DNA from: Sabellastarte sp. h YS-2021
Taxonomy: Eukaryota; Annelida; Polychaeta; Sabellida; Sabellidae
Length of the DNA stretch: 64,000 nt
Reading direction: 5' to 3'
Assembly: GCA_964017235.1 (NCBI GenBank)
Contig: OZ024935.1
Span: 32,405,596-32,469,595, forward strand
The position numbers were made by a program, and so were the translations under genes. Every line of letters begins with the position of its first letter. Position 1 is the stretch's first letter. The notes beneath the pieces are model-generated. The model was not told where the DNA came from and searched no databases. It saw nothing but the letters and a program-made list of their open reading frames with translations. Positions 1 to 10,448 of this stretch are shown piece by piece.

Positions 1-153
1 ACTTACATCTACATGGAAAATTCATGTCACGACCTGTCCAAGTTCCCGGAGCACCGTTTTTCCTCCACAATTAAGTCAAATATTGAGATGTAATGCTGAA
101 ATTTGGGCAGGACGTTAGATTCATGTTACTGGTGATGATAGAAAAGATTTCAG
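1..153 (+). repeat. Monomer A (153 bp, short form)
   Basis: First monomer of the unit. It is 14 bp shorter than C and D because the segment 'aaggctacatcgcc', present in B, C and D with at most one base change, is missing between bases 38 and 39. Its second half, with 'tgctgaaatttgggcagg' and 'gattcatgttactggtgat', matches monomer C closely, not B or D. Across copies A has three alleles near its middle: 'ccacaatt' (75 copies), 'ccacagtt' (14) and 'ccataatt' (9). All nine copies with the last allele also read 'gaatag' instead of 'gaaaag'. Confidence 0.92.
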
Positions 154-319
154 ACTTACATCTATGTGGGAAACCAGTGTTGCGAACTGTCAAGGCTACA
201 TCGCCCAAGTACCTGGAGCGCCTTTTTTCCTCTGTAACTAAGTGAAATTTTGAGATGAAACCCTGGAATTTGGCCAGGACATTAGTTTTGTGGCACTTGT
301 ATTATAGCAATGATTTCAG
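154..319 (+). repeat. Monomer B (166 bp)
   Basis: Second monomer. Its 3' half, with 'ttttttcctctgtaa' and 'ttttgtggcacttgt' then 'attatagcaatgatttcag', matches monomer D apart from one missing base ('cttgtatta' against 'cttgtgatta'). It carries private changes such as 'aagtgaaattttgagatg', where the other monomers read 'aagtcaaatattgagatg'. B is the most variable monomer between copies: 'tggccaggacatt', 'tgggcaggagatt' and 'ggatattgggcagg' alternate in it, and so do 'ttgcgaac', 'ttgcaaac' and 'ttgcgacc'. Confidence 0.92.
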
Positions 320-329
320 ATTTAAATCT
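318..329. other. Perfect 12-bp palindrome agatttaaatct
   Basis: The sequence equals its own reverse complement and sits at the B/C boundary. It exists only in copies whose C monomer starts 'atttaaatct' (classes P, p, R, T and q; 32 of 98). The other copies carry 'agacttaaatct', which breaks the symmetry by one base pair. No function is shown; short dyads are common in satellites. Confidence 0.8.
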
Positions 330-486
330 ACATGGAAAACTAGTGTCATGACCCGTCAAGGCTACATCGCCAAAGTACCTGGAGCGCTGTTTTTCCTCCA
401 AAACTAAGTCAAATATTGAGATGTAATGCTGAAATTTGGGCTGGACGTTAGATTCATGTTACTGGTCATAATAGAAAAGATTTCAG
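320..486 (+). repeat. Monomer C (167 bp)
   Basis: Third monomer, the partner of A in its second half ('tgctgaaatttgggctgg', 'gattcatgttactggt'). It keeps the 14-bp segment that A lacks, in the form 'gctacatcgccaaag'. It differs from B and D by 'gcgctgtttttcctcc' in the pyrimidine run. Two haplotypes dominate: a start 'atttaaatct' with 'catggaaaac' (32 copies), and a start 'acttaaatct' with 'catgggaaac'. A second site reads 'gtcataat' or 'gtgataat'; the latter always goes with 'catg' in the following monomer D. Confidence 0.92.
339..352. other. Two adjoining palindromes, actagt and gtcatgac
   Basis: In monomer C the 6-bp palindrome 'actagt' is followed directly by the 8-bp palindrome 'gtcatgac'. 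The pair is present in C of the copies read. It also occurs in D of the 37 copies with the 'catg' allele; in the other D monomers 'gtcacgac' breaks the second palindrome. No function is known. Confidence 0.75.
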
Positions 487-653
487 ACTTACATCTATGT
501 GGGAAACTAGTGTCACGACCTGTCAAGGCTACATCGCCCAAGTACCCGGAGCGCCTTTTTTCCTCTGTAAATAAGTCAAATATTGAGATGTAACGCTGGA
601 ATTTAAGTAGGACGTTAGTTTTGTGGCACTTGTGATTATAGCAATGATTTCAG
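487..653 (+). repeat. Monomer D (167 bp)
   Basis: Fourth monomer, the partner of B. Alleles across the array are 'gtgtcacg' or 'gtgtcatg' (37 copies with 'catg'), 'gtacccgg' or 'gtaaccgg' (15 copies with 'aacc'), and 'ggaatttaagtagg' (35 copies) or 'ggaatttgggtagg'. Five copies read 'taatgctgg' instead of 'taacgctgg'. Its boundary with the next A is seamless: 'atgatttcag' then 'acttacatct'. Confidence 0.92.
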
Positions 654-1306
654 ACTTACATCTACATGGAAAATTCATGTCACGACCTGTCCAAGTTCCC
701 GGAGCACCGTTTTTCCTCCACAGTTAAGTCAAATATTGAGATGTAATGCTGAAATTTGGGCAGGACGTTAGATTCATGTTACTGGTGATGATAGAAAAGA
801 TTTCAGACTTACATCTATGTGGGAAACCAGTGTTGCGAACTGTCAAGGCTACATCGCCCAAGTACCCGGAGCGCCTTTTTTCCTCTGTAACTAGGTGAAA
901 TTTTGAGATGAAACCCTGGAATTTGGCCAGGACATTAGTTTTGTGGCACTTGTATTATAGCAATGATTTCAGATTTAAATCTACATGGAAAACTAGTGTC
1001 ATGACCCGTCAAGGCTACATCGCCAAAGTACCTGGAGCGCTGTTTTTCCTCCAAAACTAAGTCAAATATTGAGATGTAATGCTGAAATTTGGGCTGGACG
1101 TTAGATTCATGTTACTGGTCATAATAGAAAAGATTTCAGACTTACATCTATGTGGGAAACTAGTGTCACGACCTGTCAAGGCTACATCGCCCAAGTACCC
1201 GGAGCGCCTTTTTTCCTCTGTAAATAAGTCAAATATTGAGATGTAACACTGGAATTTAAGTAGGACGTTAGTTTTGTGGCACTTGTGATTATAGCAATGA
1301 TTTCAG

Positions 1307-4300
1307 ACTTACATCTACATGGAAAATTCATGTCACGACCTGTCCAAGTTCCCGGAGCACCGTTTTTCCTCCATAATTAAGTCAAATATTGAGATGTAAT
1401 GCTGAAATTTGGGCAGGACGTTAGATTCATGTTACTGGTGATGATAGAATAGATTTCAGACTTACATCTATGTGGGAAACTAGTGTTGCGACCTATCAAG
1501 GCTACATCGCCCAAGTACCCGGAGCGCCTTTTTTCCTCTGTAACTAAGTGAAATTTTGAGATGAAACCCTGGAATTTGGGCAGGAGATTAGTTTTGTGGC
1601 ACTTGTATTATAGCAATGATTTCAGACTTAAATCTACATGGGAAACTAGTGTCATGACCCGTCAAGGCTACATCGCCAAAGTACCTGGAGCGCTGTTTTT
1701 CCTCCAAAACTAAGTCAAATATTGAGATGTAATGCTGAAATTTGGGCTGGACGTTAGATTCATGTTACTGGTGATAATAGAAAAGATTTCAGACTTACAT
1801 CTATGTGGGAAACTAGTGTCATGACCTGTCAAGGCTACATCGCCCAAGTACCCGGAGCGCCTTTTTTCCTCTGTAAATAAGTCAAATATTGAGATGTAAC
1901 GCTGGAATTTGGGTAGGACGTTAGTTTTGTGGCACTTGTGATTATAGCAATGATTTCAGACTTACATCTACATGGAAAATTCATGTCACGACCTGTCCAA
2001 GTTCCCGGAGCACCGTTTTTCCTCCACAATTAAGTCAAATATTGAGATGTAATGCTGAAATTTGGGCAGGACGTTAGATTCATGTTACTGGTGATGATAG
2101 AAAAGATTTCAGACTTACATCTATGTGGGAAACCAGTGTTGCGAACTGTCAAGGCTACATCGCCCAAGTACCCGGAGCGCCTTTTTTCCTCTGTAACTAA
2201 GTGAAATTTTGAGATGAAACCCTGGATATTGGGCAGGAGATTAGTTTTGTGGCACTTGTATTATAGCAATGATTTCAGACTTAAATCTACATGGGAAACT
2301 AGTGTCATGACCCGTCAAGGCTACATCGCCAAAGTACCTGGAGCGCTGTTTTTCCTCCAAAACTAAGTCAAATATTGAGATGTAATGCTGAAATTTGGGC
2401 TGGACGTTAGATTCATGTTACTGGTCATAATAGAAAAGATTTCAGACTTACATCTATGTGGGAAACTAGTGTCACGACCTGTCAAGGCTACATCGCCCAA
2501 GTACCCGGAGCGCCTTTTTTCCTCTGTAAATAAGTCAAATATTGAGATGTAACGCTGGAATTTGGGTAGGACGTTAGTTTTGTGGCACTTCTGATTATAG
2601 CAATGATTTCAGACTTACATCTACATGGAAAATTCATGTCACGACCTGTCCAAGTTCCCGGAGCACCGTTTTTCCTCCATAATTAAGTCAAATATTGAGA
2701 TGTAATGCTGAAATTTGGGCAGGACGTTAGATTCATGTTACTGGTGATGATAGAATAGATTTCAGACTTACATCTATGTGGGAAACTAGTGTTGCGACCT
2801 ATCAAGGCTACATCGCCCAAGTACCCGGAGCGCCTTTTTTCCTCTGTAACTAAGTGAAATTTTGAGATGAAACCCTGGAATTTGGGCAGGAGATTAGTTT
2901 TGTGGCACTTGTATTATAGCAATGATTTCAGACTTAAATCTACATGGGAAACTAGTGTCATGACCCGTCAAGGCTACATCGCCAAAGTACCTGGAGCGCT
3001 GTTTTTCCTCCAAAACTAAGTCAAATATTGAGATGTAATGCTGAAATTTGGGCTGGACGTTAGATTCATGTTACTGGTGATAATAGAAAAGATTTCAGAC
3101 TTACATCTATGTGGGAAACTAGTGTCATGACCTGTCAAGGCTACATCGCCCAAGTACCCGGAGCGCCTTTTTTCCTCTGTAAATAAGTCAAATATTGAGA
3201 TGTAACGCTGGAATTTAAGTAGGACGTTAGTTTTGTGGCACTTGTGATTATAGCAATGATTTCAGACTTACATCTACATGGAAAATTCATGTCACGACCT
3301 GTCCAAGTTCCCGGAGCACCGTTTTTCCTCCACAATTAAGTCAAATATTGAGATGTAATGCTGAAATTTGGGCAGGACGTTAGATTCATGTTACTGGTGA
3401 TGATAGAAAAGATTTCAGACTTACATCTATGTGGGAAACCAGTGTTGCGAACTGTCAAGGCTACATCGCCCAAGTACCCGGAGCGCCTTTTTTCCTCTGT
3501 AACTAAGTGAAATTTTGAGATGAAACCCTGGAATTTGGGCAGGAGATTAGTTTTGTGGCACTTGTATTATAGCAATGATTTCAGACTTAAATCTACATGG
3601 GAAACTAGTGTCATGACCCGTCAAGGCTACATCGCCAAAGTACCTGGAGCGCTGTTTTTCCTCCAAAACTAAGTCAAATATTGAGATGTAATGCTGAAAT
3701 TTGGGCTGGACGTTAGATTCATGTTACTGGTGATAATAGAAAAGATTTCAGACTTACATCTATGTGGGAAACTAGTGTCATGACCTGTCAAGGCTACATC
3801 GCCCAAGTACCCGGAGCGCCTTTTTTCCTCTGTAAATAAGTCAAATATTGAGATGTAACGCTGGAATTTGGGTAGGACGTTAGTTTTGTGGCACTTGTGA
3901 TTATAGCAATGATTTCAGACTTACATCTACATGGAAAATTCATGTCACGACCTGTCCAAGTTCCCGGAGCACCGTTTTTCCTCCACAATTAAGTCAAATA
4001 TTGAGATGTAATGCTGAAATTTGGGCAGGACGTTAGATTCATGTTACTGGTGATGATAGAAAAGATTTCAGACTTACATCTATGTGGGAAACCAGTGTTG
4101 CGAACTGTCAAGGCTACATCGCCCAAGTACCCGGAGCGCCTTTTTTCCTCTGTAACTAAGTGAAATTTTGAGATGAAACCCTGGATATTGGGCAGGAGAT
4201 TAGTTTTGTGGCACTTGTATTATAGCAATGATTTCAGACTTAAATCTACATGGGAAACTAGTGTCATGACCCGTCAAGGCTACATCGCCAAAGTACCTGG

Positions 4301-7183
4301 AGCGCTGTTTTTCCTCCAAAACTAAGTCAAATATTGAGATGTAATGCTGAAATTTGGGCTGGACGTTAGATTCATGTTACTGGTCATAATAGAAAAGATT
4401 TCAGACTTACATCTATGTGGGAAACTAGTGTCACGACCTGTCAAGGCTACATCGCCCAAGTAACCGGAGCGCCTTTTTTCCTCTGTAAATAAGTCAAATA
4501 TTGAGATGTAACGCTGGAATTTGGGTAGGACGTTAGTTTTGTGGCACTTGTGATTATAGCAATGATTTCAGACTTACATCTACATGGAAAATTCATGTCA
4601 CGACCTGTCCAAGTTCCCGGAGCACCGTTTTTCCTCCACAATTAAGTCAAATATTGAGATGTAATGCTGAAATTTGGGCAGGACGTTAGATTCATGTTAC
4701 TGGTGATGATAGAAAAGATTTCAGACTTACATCTATGTGGGAAACCAGTGTTGCGAACTGTCAAGGCTACATCGCCCAAGTACCTGGAGCGCCTTTTTTC
4801 CTCTGTAACTAAGTGAAATTTTGAGATGAAACCCTGGAATTTGGCCAGGACATTAGTTTTGTGGCACTTGTATTATAGCAATGATTTCAGATTTAAATCT
4901 ACATGGAAAACTAGTGTCATGACCCGTCAAGGCTACATCGCCAAAGTACCTGGAGCGCTGTTTTTCCTCCAAAACTAAGTCAAATATTGAGATGTAATGC
5001 TGAAATTTGGGCTGGACGTTAGATTCATGTTACTGGTCATAATAGAAAAGATTTCAGACTTACATCTATGTGGGAAACTAGTGTCACGACCTGTCAAGGC
5101 TACATCGCCCAAGTACCCGGAGCGCCTTTTTTCCTCTGTAAATAAGTCAAATATTGAGATGTAACGCTGGAATTTAAGTAGGACGTTAGTTTTGTGGCAC
5201 TTGTGATTATAGCAATGATTTCAGACTTACATCTACATGGAAAATTCATGTCACGACCTGTCCAAGTTCCCGGAGCACCGTTTTTCCTCCACAGTTAAGT
5301 CAAATATTGAGATGTAATGCTGAAATTTGGGCAGGACGTTAGATTCATGTTACTGGTGATGATAGAAAAGATTTCAGACTTACATCTATGTGGGAAACCA
5401 GTGTTGCAAACTGTCAAGGCTACATCGCCCAAGTACCCGGAGCGCCTTTTTTCCTCTGTAACTAAGTGAAATTTTGAGATGAAACCCTGGAATTTGGGCA
5501 GGAGATTAGTTTTGTGGCACTTGTATTATAGCAATGATTTCAGACTTAAATCTACATGGGAAACTAGTGTCATGACCCGTCAAGGCTACATCGCCAAAGT
5601 ACCTGGAGCGCTGTTTTTCCTCCAAAACTAAGTCAAATATTGAGATGTAATGCTGAAATTTGGGCTGGACGTTAGATTCATGTTACTGGTGATAATAGAA
5701 AAGATTTCAGACTTACATCTATGTGGGAAACTAGTGTCATGACCTGTCAAGGCTACATCGCCCAAGTACCCGGAGCGCCTTTTTTCCTCTGTAAATAAGT
5801 CAAATATTGAGATGTAACGCTGGAATTTGGGTAGGACGTTAGTTTTGTGGCACTTGTGATTATAGCAATGATTTCAGACTTACATCTACATGGAAAATTC
5901 ATGTCACGACCTGTCCAAGTTCCCGGAGCACCGTTTTTCCTCCACAATTAAGTCAAATATTGAGATGTAATGCTGAAATTTGGGCAGGACGTTAGATTCA
6001 TGTTACTGGTGATGATAGAAAAGATTTCAGACTTACATCTATGTGGGAAACCAGTGTTGCGAACTGTCAAGGCTACATCGCCCAAGTACCTGGAGCGCCT
6101 TTTTTCCTCTGTAACTAAGTGAAATTTTGAGATGAAACCCTGGAATTTGGCCAGGACATTAGTTTTGTGGCACTTGTATTATAGCAATGATTTCAGATTT
6201 AAATCTACATGGAAAACTAGTGTCATGACCCGTCAAGGCTACATCGCCAAAGTACCTGGAGCGCTGTTTTTCCTCCAAAACTAAGTCAAATATTGAGATG
6301 TAATGCTGAAATTTGGGCTGGACGTTAGATTCATGTTACTGGTCATAATAGAAAAGATTTCAGACTTACATCTATGTGGGAAACTAGTGTCACGACCTGT
6401 CAAGGCTACATCGCCCAAGTACCCGGAGCGCCTTTTTTCCTCTGTAAATAAGTCAAATATTGAGATGTAACGCTGGAATTTAAGTAGGACGTTAGTTTTG
6501 TGGCACTTGTGATTATAGCAATGATTTCAGACTTACATCTACATGGAAAATTCATGTCACGACCTGTCCAAGTTCCCGGAGCACCGTTTTTCCTCCACAG
6601 TTAAGTCAAATATTGAGATGTAATGCTGAAATTTGGGCAGGACGTTAGATTCATGTTACTGGTGATGATAGAAAAGATTTCAGACTTACATCTATGTGGG
6701 AAACCAGTGTTGCAAACTGTCAAGGCTACATCGCCCAAGTACCCGGAGCGCCTTTTTTCCTCTGTAACTAAGTGAAATTTTGAGATGAAACCCTGGAATT
6801 TGGGCAGGAGATTAGTTTTGTGGCACTTGTATTATAGCAATGATTTCAGACTTAAATCTACATGGGAAACTAGTGTCATGACCCGTCAAGGCTACATCGC
6901 CAAAGTACCTGGAGCGCTGTTTTTCCTCCAAAACTAAGTCAAATATTGAGATGTAATGCTGAAATTTGGGCTGGACGTTAGATTCATGTTACTGGTGATA
7001 ATAGAAAAGATTTCAGACTTACATCTATGTGGGAAACTAGTGTCATGACCTGTCAAGGCTACATCGCCCAAGTACCCGGAGCGCCTTTTTTCCTCTGTAA
7101 ATAAGTCAAATATTGAGATGTAACGCTGGAATTTGGGTAGGACGTTAGTTTTGTGGCACTTGTGATTATAGCAATGATTTCAG
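1307..7183 (+). repeat. Copies 3-11, block X-F-Y-S-V-P-G-P-G (first occurrence)
   Basis: This nine-copy order is found again at 26121-31997, and its last eight copies a third time at 31998-37221. Copy 4 has a private change at 2591 ('cacttctgatt' for 'cacttgtgatt'). Confidence 0.85.
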
Positions 7184-10100
7184 ACTTACATCTACATGGA
7201 AAATTCATGTCACGACCTGTCCAAGTTCCCGGAGCACCGTTTTTCCTCCACAATTAAGTCAAATATTGAGATGTAATGCTGAAATTTGGGCAGGACGTTA
7301 GATTCATGTTACTGGTGATGATAGAAAAGATTTCAGACTTACATCTATGTGGGAAACCAGTGTTGCGAACTGTCAAGGCTACATCGCCCAAGTACCCGGA
7401 GCGCCTTTTTTCCTCTGTAACTAAGTGAAATTTTGAGATGAAACCCTGGATATTGGGCAGGAGATTAGTTTTGTGGCACTTGTATTATAGCAATGATTTC
7501 AGACTTAAATCTACATGGGAAACTAGTGTCATGACCCGTCAAGGCTACATCGCCAAAGTACCTGGAGCGCTGTTTTTCCTCCAAAACTAAGTCAAATATT
7601 GAGATGTAATGCTGAAATTTGGGCTGGACGTTAGATTCATGTTACTGGTCATAATAGAAAAGATTTCAGACTTACATCTATGTGGGAAACTAGTGTCACG
7701 ACCTGTCAAGGCTACATCGCCCAAGTAACCGGAGCGCCTTTTTTCCTCTGTAAATAAGTCAAATATTGAGATGTAACGCTGGAATTTGGGTAGGACGTTA
7801 GTTTTGTGGCACTTGTGATTATAGCAATGATTTCAGACTTACATCTACATGGAAAATTCATGTCACGACCTGTCCAAGTTCCCGGAGCACCGTTTTTCCT
7901 CCACAATTAAGTCAAATATTGAGATGTAATGCTGAAATTTGGGCAGGACGTTAGATTCATGTTACTGGTGATGATAGAAAAGATTTCAGACTTACATCTA
8001 TGTGGGAAACCAGTGTTGCGAACTGTCAAGGCTACATCGCCCAAGTACCTGGAGCGCCTTTTTTCCTCTGTAACTAAGTGAAATTTTGAGATGAAACCCT
8101 GGAATTTGGCCAGGACATTAGTTTTGTGGCACTTGTATTATAGCAATGATTTCAGATTTAAATCTACATGGAAAACTAGTGTCATGACCCGTCAAGGCTA
8201 CATCGCCAAAGTACCTGGAGCGCTGTTTTTCCTCCAAAACTAAGTCAAATATTGAGATGTAATGCTGAAATTTGGGCTGGACGTTAGATTCATGTTACTG
8301 GTCATAATAGAAAAGATTTCAGACTTACATCTATGTGGGAAACTAGTGTCACGACCTGTCAAGGCTACATCGCCCAAGTACCCGGAGCGCCTTTTTTCCT
8401 CTGTAAATAAGTCAAATATTGAGATGTAACGCTGGAATTTAAGTAGGACGTTAGTTTTGTGGCACTTGTGATTATAGCAATGATTTCAGACTTACATCTA
8501 CATGGAAAATTCATGTCACGACCTGTCCAAGTTCCCGGAGCACCGTTTTTCCTCCACAGTTAAGTCAAATATTGAGATGTAATGCTGAAATTTGGGCAGG
8601 ACGTTAGATTCATGTTACTGGTGATGATAGAAAAGATTTCAGACTTACATCTATGTGGGAAACCAGTGTTGCAAACTGTCAAGGCTACATCGCCCAAGTA
8701 CCCGGAGCGCCTTTTTTCCTCTGTAACTAAGTGAAATTTTGAGATGAAACCCTGGAATTTGGGCAGGAGATTAGTTTTGTGGCACTTGTATTATAGCAAT
8801 GATTTCAGACTTAAATCTACATGGGAAACTAGTGTCATGACCCGTCAAGGCTACATCGCCAAAGTACCTGGAGCGCTGTTTTTCCTCCAAAACTAAGTCA
8901 AATATTGAGATGTAATGCTGAAATTTGGGCTGGACGTTAGATTCATGTTACTGGTGATAATAGAAAAGATTTCAGACTTACATCTATGTGGGAAACTAGT
9001 GTCATGACCTGTCAAGGCTACATCGCCCAAGTACCCGGAGCGCCTTTTTTCCTCTGTAAATAAGTCAAATATTGAGATGTAACGCTGGAATTTGGGTAGG
9101 ACGTTAGTTTTGTGGCACTTGTGATTATAGCAATGATTTCAGACTTACATCTACATGGAAAATTCATGTCACGACCTGTCCAAGTTCCCGGAGCACCGTT
9201 TTTCCTCCACAATTAAGTCAAATATTGAGATGTAATGCTGAAATTTGGGCAGGACGTTAGATTCATGTTACTGGTGATGATAGAAAAGATTTCAGACTTA
9301 CATCTATGTGGGAAACCAGTGTTGCGAACTGTCAAGGCTACATCGCCCAAGTACCTGGAGCGCCTTTTTTCCTCTGTAACTAAGTGAAATTTTGAGATGA
9401 AACCCTGGAATTTGGCCAGGACATTAGTTTTGTGGCACTTGTATTATAGCAATGATTTCAGATTTAAATCTACATGGAAAACTAGTGTCATGACCCGTCA
9501 AGGCTACATCGCCAAAGTACCTGGAGCGCTGTTTTTCCTCCAAAACTAAGTCAAATATTGAGATGTAATGCTGAAATTTGGGCTGGACGTTAGATTCATG
9601 TTACTGGTCATAATAGAAAAGATTTCAGACTTACATCTATGTGGGAAACTAGTGTCACGACCTGTCAAGGCTACATCGCCCAAGTACCCGGAGCGCCTTT
9701 TTTCCTCTGTAAATAAGTCAAATATTGAGATGTAACGCTGGAATTTAAGTAGGACGTTAGTTTTGTGGCACTTGTGATTATAGCAATGATTTCAGACTTA
9801 CATCTACATGGAAAATTCATGTCACGACCTGTCCAAGTTCCCGGAGCACCGTTTTTCCTCCACAGTTAAGTCAAATATTGAGATGTAATGCTGAAATTTG
9901 GGCAGGACGTTAGATTCATGTTACTGGTGATGATAGAAAAGATTTCAGACTTACATCTATGTGGGAAACCAGTGTTGCAAACTGTCAAGGCTACATCGCC
10001 CAAGTACCCGGAGCGCCTTTTTTCCTCTGTAACTAAGTGAAATTTTGAGATGAAACCCTGGAATTTGGGCAGGAGATTAGTTTTGTGGCACTTGTATTAT

Positions 10101-10448
10101 AGCAATGATTTCAGACTTAAATCTACATGGGAAACTAGTGTCATGACCCGTCAAGGCTACATCGCCAAAGTACCTGGAGCGCTGTTTTTCCTCCAAAACT
10201 AAGTCAAATATTGAGATGTAATGCTGAAATTTGGGCTGGACGTTAGATTCATGTTACTGGTGATAATAGAAAAGATTTCAGACTTACATCTATGTGGGAA
10301 ACTAGTGTCATGACCTGTCAAGGCTACATCGCCCAAGTACCCGGAGCGCCTTTTTTCCTCTGTAAATAAGTCAAATATTGAGATGTAACGCTGGAATTTG
10401 GGTAGGACGTTAGTTTTGTGGCACTTGTGATTATAGCAATGATTTCAG
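7184..10448 (+). repeat. Copies 12-16, block V-P-G-P-G
   Basis: The order of classes repeats the five copies directly before it (3919-7183), so this is most simply a 3265-bp tandem duplication. It contains the alternating P-G pair twice. Confidence 0.82.

Larger units (their letters stand above)
1..653 (+). repeat. Reference higher-order repeat unit (copy 1, class P, A-B-C-D)
   Basis: This is the first complete unit and the model for the other 97. The cut point is arbitrary; I placed it where the motif 'gatttcag' ends and the next monomer begins with 'acttac'. The unit contains A, B, C and D in that order. All four share the segments 'atcta', 'aagt' followed by a 'ccgg' or 'ctgg' box, 'gagc', a T-rich pyrimidine run ending 'tcctc', and 'ttgagatg'. 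Copy 1 is class P: B reads 'gtacctgg' and 'tggccaggacatt', C starts 'atttaaatct', and D reads 'cacg' and 'ttaagtagg'. Confidence 0.95.
1..1306 (+). repeat. Copies 1-2, classes P-q
   Basis: Copy 2 is a mixture: its A carries the 'ccacagtt' allele usual for G and H copies, while its B, C and D are P-like. It has private changes at 894 (A to G, 'ctaggtg') and 1248 (G to A, 'taacactgg'). These two copies may be the tail of an earlier block lying outside the window. Confidence 0.8.

Noticed and set aside
154..175. Possible CENP-B box on the minus strand of monomer B (TTCG followed by four bases and A)
   Set aside because: The second half reads GGTT where the box needs CGGG, three mismatches in the essential core. 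The 'cccgg' boxes elsewhere lack the TTCG half at the right distance.
1835..2029. Minus-strand open reading frame of 64 codons across the D/A junction, recurring 74 times in the window
   Set aside because: It is a by-product of the repeat. It starts with TTG, not ATG, and its ends lie inside satellite monomers. It appears exactly where A has 'ccacaatt' and vanishes where A has 'ccacagtt' or 'ccataatt'. The peptide shows the monomer repetition (two GAP-TW stretches) and no known domain.
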